Positions 23,289-32,600 of a stretch of DNA of 64,000 nucleotides are shown piece after piece (position 1 is the first letter of the stretch; each line of letters begins with the position of its first letter). The stretch lies in NCBI RefSeq assembly GCF_009905725.1, contig NZ_JAAAKV010000009.1, positions 186,001 to 250,000 on the forward strand, read 5' to 3'. The notes beneath the pieces were generated by a model. The model searched no databases. It was not told the origin of the DNA and saw only the letters and a program-made list of their open reading frames with translations. This stretch comes from Emticicia sp. CRIBPO. Lineage in GTDB: Bacteria > Bacteroidota > Bacteroidia > Cytophagales > Spirosomataceae. The position numbers were made by a program, and so were the translations under genes.

Positions 23289-26200
23289 ATGAAGAAAATT
23301 TTCGATTTTACATTTAAAAAACCGGTCAAATCCCTCCTGATGGTTCTGGGATTGATGGTTTCAGGGCTTGCCCCCTCCTATGCCCAGGCACCTCCTGCCA
23401 AAAGGGTCCTGGTGTTCAGCAAAACAGCAGCTTTTCGTCATGCCTCTATTGAAGCCGGCAAGGTGGCTTTCACTAAAATGGGTCAGCAAAAAGGCTTTGC
23501 GGTAGACCTTACAGAAGACGCCGCCAAGTTTAACACCGACAACCTGAAACGCTACCAGGCGGTTATTTTCCTCAATACAACGGGTGATGTTCTGAATGCA
23601 GAGCAGCAGGTTGATTTTGAGCGTTACATTCAGGCCGGTGGTGGCTATGTGGGAATACATGCCGCTACAGACACAGAATATGGCTGGCCATGGTACGGCA
23701 AACTGGCAGGAGCTTATTTCCTGGATCACCCTATGCCGGATAATGTACAAAAAGGCAAGTATATCGTAACCATGAAAAACCACTGGGCTACCAAGGGAAT
23801 GCCTGATGAGTTTGAAAGAAAAGATGAATTTTACAGCTTCAAACAAATCAATCCGGACATCAATGTCCTGTTGAAAATAGACGAGAAATCCTATCGCGGC
23901 GGAAGCAACGGCGACAACCATCCGATGAGCTGGTACCAGGATTTTGACGGAGGAAGATCATTCTATACAGCCATGGGGCACACTGACGAAACTTTCTCTG
24001 AACCTTTATTCCTTGATCACATCTATGCGGGTTTAAACTATGCCATGGGTGGAGATAAGCCCAAAGCACTGGATTACAGCAAAGCGAGACCTGAAGAAAA
24101 CAGGTTTACAAAAGTAGTGCTGGAAGAAAAACTGAACGAACCTATGGAACTTACCCTGCTTCCTGACGGACGCGTCCTGTTCATAGAACGCCACGGAGCG
24201 GTAAGAACCTATAACACAAAAACAAAACAATTAAAAACAATTGCCAATCTGCCTGTCAGTACCAAATACAAAGACAAGGAAGGCAAGGTGTCAGAAGGAG
24301 AAGATGGTCTGATGGGTTTGGGAAAAGACCCGGATTTTGCCAAAAACAACTGGATTTATCTTTATTATTCAAATCCGGGGGAAGAAGCCAAGAATATCCT
24401 GTCCAGGTTTGACCTGAAAGGTGACAACCTGGTGATGGAATCTCAAAAAGTATTGCTTGAAATCCCGGTTCAGAGAGAACAATGCTGCCACACAGGCGGC
24501 TCTATTGCCTGGGATAAGGCTGGTAATCTTTACCTTTCGACGGGTGACAACACCAACCCTCATGGTTCAAACGGGTTCAGTCCGAGTGACGAACGACCTG
24601 GCCGCTCTGCCTGGGATGCTCAGAAATCATCCGCCAACACCAATGACCTCCGCGGAAAAATCATCCGTATCAAACCTCTGGCTGACGGTACCTACAGCAT
24701 TCCTGAAGGCAATTTATTCCCCAAAGGCACGCCTATGACCCGTCCGGAGATTTATACCATGGGGCACCGTAACCCGTTCAGAATCTCAGTAGATAAGAAA
24801 ACCGGTTTTGTATACTGGGGTGAAGTGGGTCCTGACGGAAGCAAACCTGCAGACGACCGTGGCCCGGCGGGTCACGATGAAGTAGGGCAAGCCCGAAAAG
24901 CGGGCAACTTCGGATGGCCTCATTTTGTAGGAGACAACAAAGCCTACAACAAATTTGATTTCACAACCAATAAGTCGGGTGAAAAATGGGATGTTAACGC
25001 ACCGAGCAATACTTCGCCCAACAACACGGGTCTTAAAGTATTACCTCCGGCTCAGAAAGCCTTTATATGGTACCCATATGGAGAGTCTCCTGAGTTTCCG
25101 CTGGTGGGTAGCGGCGGACGTAATGCCATGGCAGGTCCTGTTTTCTACAGCGAAGACTTCAAAACTGCCGCCAGGGCATTTCCTAAATATTACGAAGGCA
25201 AGCTACTGATCTATGAATGGATGCGTGGATGGATCATGGCGGTGACTATGGACAAAGACGGCAACTACACTTCAATGGAGCGTTTTATGCCAAGCTATAA
25301 ATTCAGCAACCCCATGGACATGGAGTTTGCTGACAATGGAGATCTTTATATGCTGGAATACGGCTCCGGCTGGTTTACAGCCAACGATGATGCCCGTTTG
25401 ATCAGAATTGAATTCAATGGTGGCAACAGAAAACCAAACATCCAGTTGACGGCTGACAAGATGGGCGGTGCGATTCCGTTTAAAGTCAACCTGAGCTCAA
25501 AAGGAACTGCAGATCCTGATGGGGATGCTTTGAAATACTCCTGGAAGGTTACTTCTAAAAACGGTTTTGTGAAAGTGCTCAATACCCCTGACGCGTCTCT
25601 GACCCTTACCAAAGCAGGAATATACAAAGCTACTTTGACTGTCAATGACGGAAAAGGTGAAATCAACAGCCAGTCAATCGAAATATCTGCGGGTAATGAA
25701 CCGCCTGTTCTGGCCTTTGACCTTCCTAAAAGCAACAAGACATTCTTCTTCCCGAACAAGTCTTTTGATTATGAAGTAAAAGTCAATGACAAGGAAGACG
25801 GCAGCCTGTCCAACGGCAAGATTTCTGCTGAGCAGGTTTCTGTCAACATAGATTTCCTTCCTGAAGGATTTGATAAAATTGCGATTGCACAAGGCCACAG
25901 ATCGGCGGATGCTTCTGCCGGATTTGCCAAAGGCAAAAAACTGATCGAAGCCAGTGACTGCAGGGCTTGTCACAGCGTAGATAAGAAATCTATCGGGCCA
26001 AGCTATATCCAGGTGGCTCAGAAATACAAAGGCGACGCAGGTGCGTTGGAAAGACTCAGCAAAAAAGTTATTTCCGGCGGTAGCGGCGTCTGGGGTGAAA
26101 CAGCCATGGCGGGGCACCCGCAGCTTACTGCCAGCGAAGCCGGTGACATGATCAAATACGTACTGAGTCTGGCCGACGAAAAAGCTAAAGTGAGCTCATT

Positions 26201-27041
26201 GCCGGTCAAAGGCTCTTTCACTACCAAGGTTCCGGCAACAGATAAAGGACAGGGTGTTTATATCCTGAGGGCTTCTTATGAAGACCAGGGAGCCAACGGC
26301 ATTCCTCCTTTGGTGTCTGAACAAACATTTACCCTGCGTAACTCCAAAATGAGCCCGCATAAATTTGACAAATTCGAATCGGTTTCTAAAATGTCATTTG
26401 GCGGTAACGAACTGGCTATTCCAGGAAAATCAGGCTCATATATGGTTTTAAACCAGGTAGATCTGACAGGCATAAAACAGCTGGTGATGGGTGTTGCCGC
26501 ACCTAAACCACAGTTGAATGCCCAGGGAGGAAACATTGAATTCCGGATAGACTCCCCTACCGGGAAATTGCTCGGCGAGTCAGGATTTATACCGCCTGTG
26601 GAAGAAATGAATTTTGCAGGAAAACCGGCCGTTATCAATATTGCCCCTACTGAAGGTGTTCACGATGTTTACCTGGTATATCAAAATCCAAAATCAGAAG
26701 GCCAGACCCTGATGGTCGTGATGGGAATTGAATTTAAAGCAACAGTGGAAGACGAAGCCAAACCGGAAATTAAGGCTGCTGCCGCACCGGGATATGAGGA
26801 ATACGCCGGTAAATACAAAATGGAAGGCCTTCCTTTCGAATTTATTGACGTGACGACAAAGGATGGCAAACTCTTTATTGATGCAGGAGGACAAGGCGGA
26901 GAGGTCAAACCCACCTCAATTGCCGACCAGTTTGATGCCAGCGGAAAAGCCACGGTCGTTTTTATCAGAGATGAAAAAAGCAAAGTAGCCAAAATCAAGG
27001 TATTGGTGATGGGTTCAGATTATCAGGGAGTAAAACAATAA
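23289..27041 (+). CDS. ThuA - PQQ sugar dehydrogenase - PKD - cytochrome c - carbohydrate-binding fusion (1250 aa)
   Basis: Exported multidomain protein. Order: signal peptide (1-33); ThuA domain (about 38-255, VLVFSKTAAFRHASIEAG start); glucose/sorbosone-dehydrogenase propeller (about 275-715) with CCHTGG at Cys399-Cys400-His401, whose histidine aligns with the catalytic base of PQQ glucose dehydrogenases; PKD domain (about 725-805, DPDGDALKYSW); class I cytochrome c (heme site CRACH, 891-895, probable ligand Met940); a CBM6-like region (about 990-1155) and a final DUF3471-like tail (about 1160-1250, YAGKY...DGKLFID). I infer periplasmic sugar oxidation with electrons passed directly to the fused heme. 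It is divergent from the Nudix regulator. A paralogue is at 47,627. Confidence 0.88.
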   Translation: MKKIFDFTFKKPVKSLLMVLGLMVSGLAPSYAQAPPAKRVLVFSKTAAFRHASIEAGKVAFTKMGQQKGFAVDLTEDAAKFNTDNLKRYQAVIFLNTTGDVLNAEQQVDFERYIQAGGGYVGIHAATDTEYGWPWYGKLAGAYFLDHPMPDNVQKGKYIVTMKNHWATKGMPDEFERKDEFYSFKQINPDINVLLKIDEKSYRGGSNGDNHPMSWYQDFDGGRSFYTAMGHTDETFSEPLFLDHIYAGLNYAMGGDKPKALDYSKARPEENRFTKVVLEEKLNEPMELTLLPDGRVLFIERHGAVRTYNTKTKQLKTIANLPVSTKYKDKEGKVSEGEDGLMGLGKDPDFAKNNWIYLYYSNPGEEAKNILSRFDLKGDNLVMESQKVLLEIPVQREQCCHTGGSIAWDKAGNLYLSTGDNTNPHGSNGFSPSDERPGRSAWDAQKSSANTNDLRGKIIRIKPLADGTYSIPEGNLFPKGTPMTRPEIYTMGHRNPFRISVDKKTGFVYWGEVGPDGSKPADDRGPAGHDEVGQARKAGNFGWPHFVGDNKAYNKFDFTTNKSGEKWDVNAPSNTSPNNTGLKVLPPAQKAFIWYPYGESPEFPLVGSGGRNAMAGPVFYSEDFKTAARAFPKYYEGKLLIYEWMRGWIMAVTMDKDGNYTSMERFMPSYKFSNPMDMEFADNGDLYMLEYGSGWFTANDDARLIRIEFNGGNRKPNIQLTADKMGGAIPFKVNLSSKGTADPDGDALKYSWKVTSKNGFVKVLNTPDASLTLTKAGIYKATLTVNDGKGEINSQSIEISAGNEPPVLAFDLPKSNKTFFFPNKSFDYEVKVNDKEDGSLSNGKISAEQVSVNIDFLPEGFDKIAIAQGHRSADASAGFAKGKKLIEASDCRACHSVDKKSIGPSYIQVAQKYKGDAGALERLSKKVISGGSGVWGETAMAGHPQLTASEAGDMIKYVLSLADEKAKVSSLPVKGSFTTKVPATDKGQGVYILRASYEDQGANGIPPLVSEQTFTLRNSKMSPHKFDKFESVSKMSFGGNELAIPGKSGSYMVLNQVDLTGIKQLVMGVAAPKPQLNAQGGNIEFRIDSPTGKLLGESGFIPPVEEMNFAGKPAVINIAPTEGVHDVYLVYQNPKSEGQTLMVVMGIEFKATVEDEAKPEIKAAAAPGYEEYAGKYKMEGLPFEFIDVTTKDGKLFIDAGGQGGEVKPTSIADQFDASGKATVVFIRDEKSKVAKIKVLVMGSDYQGVKQ

Positions 27042-27051
27042 TAAACCAGGG

Positions 27052-27080
27052 GAGTTTGCGACGGCAAACTCTCTTTTTTT
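27052..27080 (+). terminator. Intrinsic terminator after the first fusion gene
   Basis: An 8-bp stem (GAGTTTGC with GCAAACTC, loop GACG) then a run of T. It ends 12 bases before the next start codon, so the isomerase gene depends on read-through or on this RNA segment being conditional. Confidence 0.75.
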
Positions 27081-27092
27081 CTACTATCAGCA

Positions 27093-28103
27093 ATGAAAAA
27101 CAAAGAAGAAATATTCGCAGAAAACGGGTTAAACCGTCGTGATTTCCTGGGACAAATTGGTATGGCCGCAGCTGCCACGTTGATTTCCCCATCTCTTTTT
27201 GCCCAACCTAAACCATGGTTTGAGATTTCCCTGGCAGAATTCTCACTTGCAGGCTCATTATATGGCGGCAAACTCAAAAATATGGACTTCCCGGCTAAGG
27301 CTAAAAATGACTTTGGTATCAGTGCCGTAGAGTACGTCTCAGGATTCTGGAATGGTAAATCACAGGATCAGGCTTATCTTAACGAGCTTAAACAGAGAAC
27401 GGGAGACCTGGGCGTCAGGAATGTCCTGATCATGGTGGACGGCGAAGGCGACCTGGGAGCCAGTGATGCAGCCAAAAGGCTGAAGGCTGTAGAAAACCAT
27501 TACAAATGGGTGGATGCTGCCAAATTCCTGGGATGCCATGCCATCCGCGTGAACATGGAAGGTGACGGAACTCCCGAAGACATCCTGAAACAAGGGGTGG
27601 AAGGCTATGGTAAGCTGGTTGAATACGGTAAAAAAACAGGTATCTCAGTGATCATCGAAAATCATATTTCGGTGTCTACCAACCCTGACTGGCTGGCCAG
27701 GCTACTGAAAGAGGTCAACAGCCCTTATGCGGGCAGCTTACCTGATTTCGGAAATTTCACAGAAAGGGAAAAACCAAAGACCATGACGCTGGAAGGCTTT
27801 ATGAGTGCGAAAATCCTGAATGATTATGATAAATATGAAGGTACCCGCAAATTGATGCCGTATGCAAAAGGCGTGAGTGCCAAAACCCATACTTTCGACG
27901 AAAAAGGAAATTGTACCGATGTTGATTTCAATAAAATGATGCCTATTGTTAAAAAAGGAATCACGAAAAACTTCAAAGGATTTATCGGCATTGAATATGA
28001 AGGAGGTTTCATGAAAATGATGGGAGCCAAAGGCGACTATCTGTCTGAAGATGACGGCATCAAAGCCACCAAAGCATTGCTTGAAAAAGCTCAGGCTTTG
28101 TAA
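27093..28103 (+). CDS. Tat-exported sugar phosphate isomerase/epimerase-type TIM barrel
   Basis: A 336-residue AP-endonuclease-2/xylose-isomerase-like TIM barrel. The N-terminus carries a twin-arginine signal (LNRRDFLGQIGMAAAATL, Arg15-Arg16) ending near LFAQ, so the folded, probably metal-loaded enzyme is exported to the periplasm. Barrel motifs include GISVIIENHISVSTNP (metal-ligand Glu), LPDFGNF (Asp), and FIGIEYEGG (Glu) at the end. It lies 51 bases downstream of the oxidase fusion. An isomerase acting on a sugar or keto-sugar in the periplasm fits the neighbourhood, but the substrate is unknown. Confidence 0.87.
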   Translation: MKNKEEIFAENGLNRRDFLGQIGMAAAATLISPSLFAQPKPWFEISLAEFSLAGSLYGGKLKNMDFPAKAKNDFGISAVEYVSGFWNGKSQDQAYLNELKQRTGDLGVRNVLIMVDGEGDLGASDAAKRLKAVENHYKWVDAAKFLGCHAIRVNMEGDGTPEDILKQGVEGYGKLVEYGKKTGISVIIENHISVSTNPDWLARLLKEVNSPYAGSLPDFGNFTEREKPKTMTLEGFMSAKILNDYDKYEGTRKLMPYAKGVSAKTHTFDEKGNCTDVDFNKMMPIVKKGITKNFKGFIGIEYEGGFMKMMGAKGDYLSEDDGIKATKALLEKAQAL

Positions 28104-28125
28104 AAATTAAAATCCTGTATAAAAC

Positions 28126-28160
28126 AAAAGACCTGGTCCGTTACGAACCAGGTCTTTTTT
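28126..28160. terminator. Bidirectional terminator between two isomerase genes
   Basis: A 12-bp stem (AAAAGACCTGGT with ACCAGGTCTTTT) and a 9-base loop with T tracts on both strands, located between the stops of two converging genes. Confidence 0.85.
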
Positions 28161-28176
28161 ATTGAACTTAAAAGTC

Positions 28177-29229
28177 TTAAATTCCCAGAACTTTACGATT
28201 GACTGCTTCATCAGCACCTGTAGCCGCGAAATCATCAAAAGCTCTTGTAGCTACTTGAATGATGTGGCTTTCGATAAACGGTGCTCCTTCGGCTGCTCCC
28301 TGCTCAGACGACTTGATGCAACATTCCCACTCTAAAACGGCCCAGCTGTCGTAATCATACTGAGATAGTTTAGAGAAGATGGCACCGAAATCTACCTGGC
28401 CGTCACCCAATGATCTGAAACGTCCGGCACGGTTTGCCCATCCGGCATAACCGCTGTAAACACCTTGTTTTCCTGTCGGGTTAAACTCGGCATCTTTAAC
28501 GTGGAATGCTTTGATCCTGTCATGATAGAGGTCGATAAAGGCAAGATAATCAAGACTCTGCAACACAAAATGTGACGGGTCATAATTGATGTTGGCACGT
28601 GAGTGTCCACCAAGATAATCTACGAACATTTCGAAAGTGGTACCGTCATAAAGGTCTTCTCCCGGGTGCAATTCGTAACAGTAGTCTACGCCATTGTTGT
28701 CGAACTCGTCCAGGATAGGCTTCCATCTCGAGGCCAGTTCTTTGAATGCCGTTTCGATCAAACCTGCAGGTCTTTGTGGCCACGGATATAAAAACGGCCA
28801 GGCCAATGCTCCTGAGAAACCAACATGAGAGCTGAGTCCGAGATTTTTAGAGGCTTTTGCAGCATATAAAAGCTGATTTTTTGCCCATTCTCTTCTTGCT
28901 GGCTCATTTTTATGTACCTCTGCCGGAGCAAAAGCATCATACATGGTATCATAAGCCGGATGTGATGCGATCAACTGCCCCTGAAGGTGAGTTGACAACT
29001 CGGTAATTTCCAGGCCTTTGTCTGCCAGTTTACCTTTCAGTTCATCACAATAAGTTTTAGATTCGGCCGCTTGCTTCAGGTCGATCACCCTGCCGTCCCA
29101 AGTCGGTAACTGGATACCTTTGTAACCCAGATCCGCCATATAGTCGGCAATTGTATCCAAAGAATTAAACGGGGCCTCATCACCCAGAAACTGAGCTAAA
29201 AATATACCTGGTCCTTTTATTGTTTTCAT
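28177..29229 (-). CDS. Sugar phosphate isomerase/epimerase-type TIM barrel
   Basis: A 350-residue TIM-barrel protein without a signal peptide, so cytoplasmic. Metal-site segments follow the family order: ELHPGEDLYDG (Glu), INYDPSHFVLQSLDY (Asp and His), KAFHVKDAEF (His), LGDGQVDF and VLEWECC (Glu). Family members interconvert ketoses or remove a sugar phosphate. Last gene of a minus-strand series led by two Gfo/Idh/MocA oxidoreductases, with which it presumably forms a pathway. The substrate is unknown. Confidence 0.9.
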   Translation of the reverse strand: MKTIKGPGIFLAQFLGDEAPFNSLDTIADYMADLGYKGIQLPTWDGRVIDLKQAAESKTYCDELKGKLADKGLEITELSTHLQGQLIASHPAYDTMYDAFAPAEVHKNEPARREWAKNQLLYAAKASKNLGLSSHVGFSGALAWPFLYPWPQRPAGLIETAFKELASRWKPILDEFDNNGVDYCYELHPGEDLYDGTTFEMFVDYLGGHSRANINYDPSHFVLQSLDYLAFIDLYHDRIKAFHVKDAEFNPTGKQGVYSGYAGWANRAGRFRSLGDGQVDFGAIFSKLSQYDYDSWAVLEWECCIKSSEQGAAEGAPFIESHIIQVATRAFDDFAATGADEAVNRKVLGI

Positions 29230-29343
29230 TTGTTATTATTTAAGATTGAGTGATTTGTGTTGACCCATCATTACAAGTACCATAATGCATTAAACTCCAA
29301 ATTCACACTGAATTTATATTCACACCACTTTAAAACCGAGACG

Positions 29344-29682
29344 TTACAATCTGTAAATTTCAAGTAACCCTACATCAGGATTGTCGTTAAACTCTAAAAT
29401 CGTCTCTTTGTTTCTTATCAAAATATTGGCAAGCTCAGAATTCGGCAAGTTGCCTGTTCTGACCCAAATTACTTTGGGAGGATAGCCCATTAAAAGATAT
29501 AGTTTTTCAAAATCGTCATCCTGTGTAATTACGGTCAGGCCATTTTCTTTACAATATCTCCATATCTGATTATCGCTTGCTTCAAAGAGGTCAACTTCCT
29601 TTACTGTCAAACAAAATTCAAATTCTGTTTTAAGTAGATTCACGACCCTGTGTGAAATATTTTGATCAAAGAGAAGCTTCAT
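29344..29682 (-). CDS. DUF5615 PIN-like protein, probable toxin
   Basis: A 112-residue PIN-like protein starting MKLLFDQNISHRVVNLL, with acidic pairs at Asp6 and in TVITQDDDFEKL, and the usual VIWVRTGN strand. The family is the RNase-like partner of DUF433 antitoxins. Its ATG overlaps the stop of the DUF433 gene by four bases, the standard antitoxin-first arrangement. The module is small and sits between sugar-metabolism genes. It could be an intact toxin-antitoxin pair, though activity for DUF5615/DUF433 pairs is poorly tested. Confidence 0.82.
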   Translation of the reverse strand: MKLLFDQNISHRVVNLLKTEFEFCLTVKEVDLFEASDNQIWRYCKENGLTVITQDDDFEKLYLLMGYPPKVIWVRTGNLPNSELANILIRNKETILEFNDNPDVGLLEIYRL

Positions 29683-29906
29683 GCAGCAACAAACTGAGTC
29701 CTTTGCTCTCTTGCAGCGGCAAACGCCAATACCGCCAGAATGTCGTCTTGTGTTAACTCCGGATAATCCTCTAAAATATCATCAAAAGACATACCGGTAG
29801 CCAACCAGCCAAGAACATCTCCAACGGTTATTCGCATTCCACGGATACAAGGCTTACCACTCCGTTTTCCCGGGTCAATAGTTATTATATTTTTGTAATC
29901 GATCAT
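29679..29906 (-). CDS. DUF433 protein, probable antitoxin
   Basis: A 75-residue protein with the DUF433 signature ITIDPGKRSGKPCIRGMRI and VGDVLGWLATGMSFDDIL, which form a helix-turn-helix-like region, then EDYPELTQDDILAVLAFA. I use the ATG at 29906 (MIDYKN); an upstream ATG at 29930 would add eight residues. The DUF433 family is the DNA-binding antitoxin of the PIN-like DUF5615 proteins. Overlaps the toxin gene start (ATGA). Confidence 0.85.
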   Translation of the reverse strand: MIDYKNIITIDPGKRSGKPCIRGMRITVGDVLGWLATGMSFDDILEDYPELTQDDILAVLAFAAAREQRTQFVAA

Positions 29907-29967
29907 GCCTATCATTTTTATTCTAAACAAATTTAATCATTTTAGCATTCAATCACTAATTACCTAT

Positions 29968-31113
29968 TTACACCGTAACCCAGCCCTGCTTCTTATTACT
30001 TTCGAGAATTCTCTCACAAATCAGCAATTCGCGATATCCGTCAGCAAAGGTCGGAAACTTCGGATTTTCAGGTTGTTTACCGGCCTCTACAGCGGCATAT
30101 ACTTCTTTGAACAATTGTTTTGAAGTATCTCCGAAACCTTCGTTGTGCCCGCCAGGATAAGTGATCAGAGAACGAACCTCTTCATGCACCAGTGAAGGGT
30201 CACGGATCAGCATGGAGTTAGCTCCGTCACGTTGTCCGATCCAGATTTCGTTAGGGGCTTCAGAGTTCCAGGCCAATGTCTTTTTAGAACCTGCAATTTC
30301 TACTTTCAATTGATTTTTTCTACCGGCAGCCACTTGTGACACAGTTACAGAACCACGGTTACCATTGTCAAACCTCAGCAAAACGTTCGCGTGATCTTCC
30401 GTATTGATAGGCACATCCGCGTAGTCTTCCGGCTGAAGCATTTTACCTGAATAAGTTTCAAGCGGCTTCAAAGGTTTCTTACGGATTTTGTGAACTGTAT
30501 TGAAATCGGCCATCACTTCTACAGTCTTAAGGCCCGTTACATATTCAATAAGGTCAAGCAAGTGAGATCCGATGTCTGCAATGGCTCTTGAATCACCCGA
30601 CTTGTCCGGTTCAAGACGCCAGTTGTAATCTGTCTCATAATATAGCCAGTCCTGAAGATAGGAACCGATGATCGAGTAAACATCTCCCAATTCACCTTTT
30701 TCCTGCATGATCTTCATCTGTCTTACCAACGGATAATATCTCAGGTTAAAGTGAACGGCATTTACCAGGCCCGTTTCTTTGGCAAGGGCTACCAATTCTT
30801 CAGCTTCATGAAGGTCCTTAGCCAATGGTTTTTCGCATACCACGTGTTTCCCGGCCAGTAAAACGGCCTTCGATTGTGAATAATGCAGGAAGTTAGGGGT
30901 ACAAATATGCACACAGGCTATATCTTCCATCGCCAGCAGCTGCTCAAAAGTACAAGGTCTTTCGATACCCAACTGAGCCGCTTTGGCAGTAGCCAGTTCG
31001 ATATTTACTTCGCACAAAGCCACTACTTCGATATTAGGAAGTCTCCTGAGTGCTTCGATATGGGCTGGCCCGATAAAACCCGTGCCCACAACTCCAACTT
31101 TAATTTTTGACAT
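29968..31113 (-). CDS. Gfo/Idh/MocA-family oxidoreductase
   Basis: A 381-residue NAD(P)-dependent sugar oxidoreductase. Rossmann fingerprint GVVGTGFIGPAHIEAL near the N-terminus, the conserved CEKPLAKDLHEAEEL (Lys of the EKP catalytic motif), and AIADIGSHLLDLIEYVTGL with the catalytic Asp/His pair. I use the ATG at 31113 (MSKIKVGVVG); an upstream ATG at 31158 would add 15 residues with no family match. Found downstream of a second enzyme of the same family. Probable oxidation or reduction of a keto- or deoxy-sugar in the cytoplasm. Confidence 0.92.
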   Translation of the reverse strand: MSKIKVGVVGTGFIGPAHIEALRRLPNIEVVALCEVNIELATAKAAQLGIERPCTFEQLLAMEDIACVHICTPNFLHYSQSKAVLLAGKHVVCEKPLAKDLHEAEELVALAKETGLVNAVHFNLRYYPLVRQMKIMQEKGELGDVYSIIGSYLQDWLYYETDYNWRLEPDKSGDSRAIADIGSHLLDLIEYVTGLKTVEVMADFNTVHKIRKKPLKPLETYSGKMLQPEDYADVPINTEDHANVLLRFDNGNRGSVTVSQVAAGRKNQLKVEIAGSKKTLAWNSEAPNEIWIGQRDGANSMLIRDPSLVHEEVRSLITYPGGHNEGFGDTSKQLFKEVYAAVEAGKQPENPKFPTFADGYRELLICERILESNKKQGWVTV

Positions 31114-31193
31114 TTTTGATTTAAGAGGTTTGAGGTTATTGAAAAACGCTCTGACCATTCTGACCAGATCTCAACAACAAATTGATACTTATA

Positions 31194-32402
31194 TTAAATT
31201 TCGAATTTTGTCCATTTGGTTTCAGAGTCAGCAGATTTAAGCACAGTCTGGATAAAGCCCATGCCTCTCAACCCGTCATCAACACCTGGGAAATCGTGAA
31301 TTTCAGGATTGTAGCCTGTAGAAATCGTATGTTCATTGCCCAGGTTTCCGGTAGCTGTGGCGTTGCCTTCATCACCCCATTTGGCACGAAGAGCAAAAGC
31401 AAAGTTCCGGTAGATATTGGCAAATGTTTCTACATAACCCTCCGGGTGTCCGGCCGGCTGGCGGGTATGTGCCTGAGCATGTGCAGACAGGTTACCGACT
31501 CCGGTTCTGATAATTCTTGAGCCGTTTTCCTGGTTGGTCAGTTCCAGTGTGTTAGGTTCCATCTGACGCCATTTAAGCCCGCCGGTTTCACCATAAATCC
31601 TGATATTAAGGTCATTTTCCTCACCGTTGCAAATCTGGCTGTCGTGCAATACGCCTTTGGCTCCGTTATCGAACCTCAAAAGGATATTGGCATCATCATC
31701 CAGCTGACGGCCTTCCACAAAAATGGTCAGATCAGCACATAATTCAGTGATTTTCAATCCTGTAATATATTCAGCAAGGTTCTCCGCGTGGGTTCCGATG
31801 TCTCCTACCCCGCCTGCAGCACCACATCTGGCCGGATCGGTTCTCCATGAGGCCTGTTTCTGCCCGGTGGCTTCCACCAGCTGAGACAGCCATCCCTGAG
31901 GATATTCCACGATTACTTTTCTTATTTTTCCGATAGCCCCTGATCTTACCAGGTGCCTGGCTTCTTTCACCATCGGATAAGCGGTATAATTATGAGTCAG
32001 TGCAAACAGCAGTCCTGAAGATTCAATAATAGGCTTAAGGGCCTTGGCTTCTTCCATCGTCAGCGTAATGGGTTTATCCATCACGAGGTGGAATCCGTTT
32101 TCCAGTACAAACTTGGCAGCAGGAAAATGGACGTGGTTCGGCGTAACAATAGAAACGAAATCCATCCTGACTCCTTCAGGAAGTTCCTTTTCTTTCAATA
32201 CCATTTCTTCATATGAGCCATAAACCCTGTCGGCAGGAAGATACAGGGCCTCACCAGTGGCTTTTGATTTTGCAGGATCAGAACTAAATGCTCCACAAAC
32301 CAGCTCGATTTCTCCATCCAGAGCCGCACCGCGACGGTGAACCGCTCCAATAAAAGCCTCGAGGCTTCCACCGATCATCCCCATTCTAATTTTTCTATGC
32401 AT
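31194..32402 (-). CDS. Gfo/Idh/MocA-family oxidoreductase
   Basis: A 402-residue member of the same superfamily, only distantly like its neighbour. Rossmann segment MGMIGGSLEAFIGAVHRR, the motif VMDKPITLTMEEA (Lys of the EKP-like motif, here DKP) and GGVGDIGTHAENLAEYITGL with the catalytic Asp and His. This subfamily, with a longer N-terminal segment and a GHPEGYVETFANIY motif, is common beside sugar isomerases and MFS carriers in Bacteroidota. I use the ATG at 32402. It is probably the first gene of the minus-strand operon and is divergent from the MFS gene. Confidence 0.92.
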   Translation of the reverse strand: MHRKIRMGMIGGSLEAFIGAVHRRGAALDGEIELVCGAFSSDPAKSKATGEALYLPADRVYGSYEEMVLKEKELPEGVRMDFVSIVTPNHVHFPAAKFVLENGFHLVMDKPITLTMEEAKALKPIIESSGLLFALTHNYTAYPMVKEARHLVRSGAIGKIRKVIVEYPQGWLSQLVEATGQKQASWRTDPARCGAAGGVGDIGTHAENLAEYITGLKITELCADLTIFVEGRQLDDDANILLRFDNGAKGVLHDSQICNGEENDLNIRIYGETGGLKWRQMEPNTLELTNQENGSRIIRTGVGNLSAHAQAHTRQPAGHPEGYVETFANIYRNFAFALRAKWGDEGNATATGNLGNEHTISTGYNPEIHDFPGVDDGLRGMGFIQTVLKSADSETKWTKFEI

Positions 32403-32600
32403 AAGTGTAATTTGAAGGTTGAACAATTAACATTCTGGCTGCAATTTAAACAATTTTGCGAATTTCGATAAAACAAATTATCATTTATCAACTTCACAAA
32501 AGTGTAATTACTACAATTAATAAAATTTCTTTTTCACGGATACAAAAAAAATGTATTTTTACGCAGTTTTAAAAATTTCAACCCTAAAAAATTAATACTT

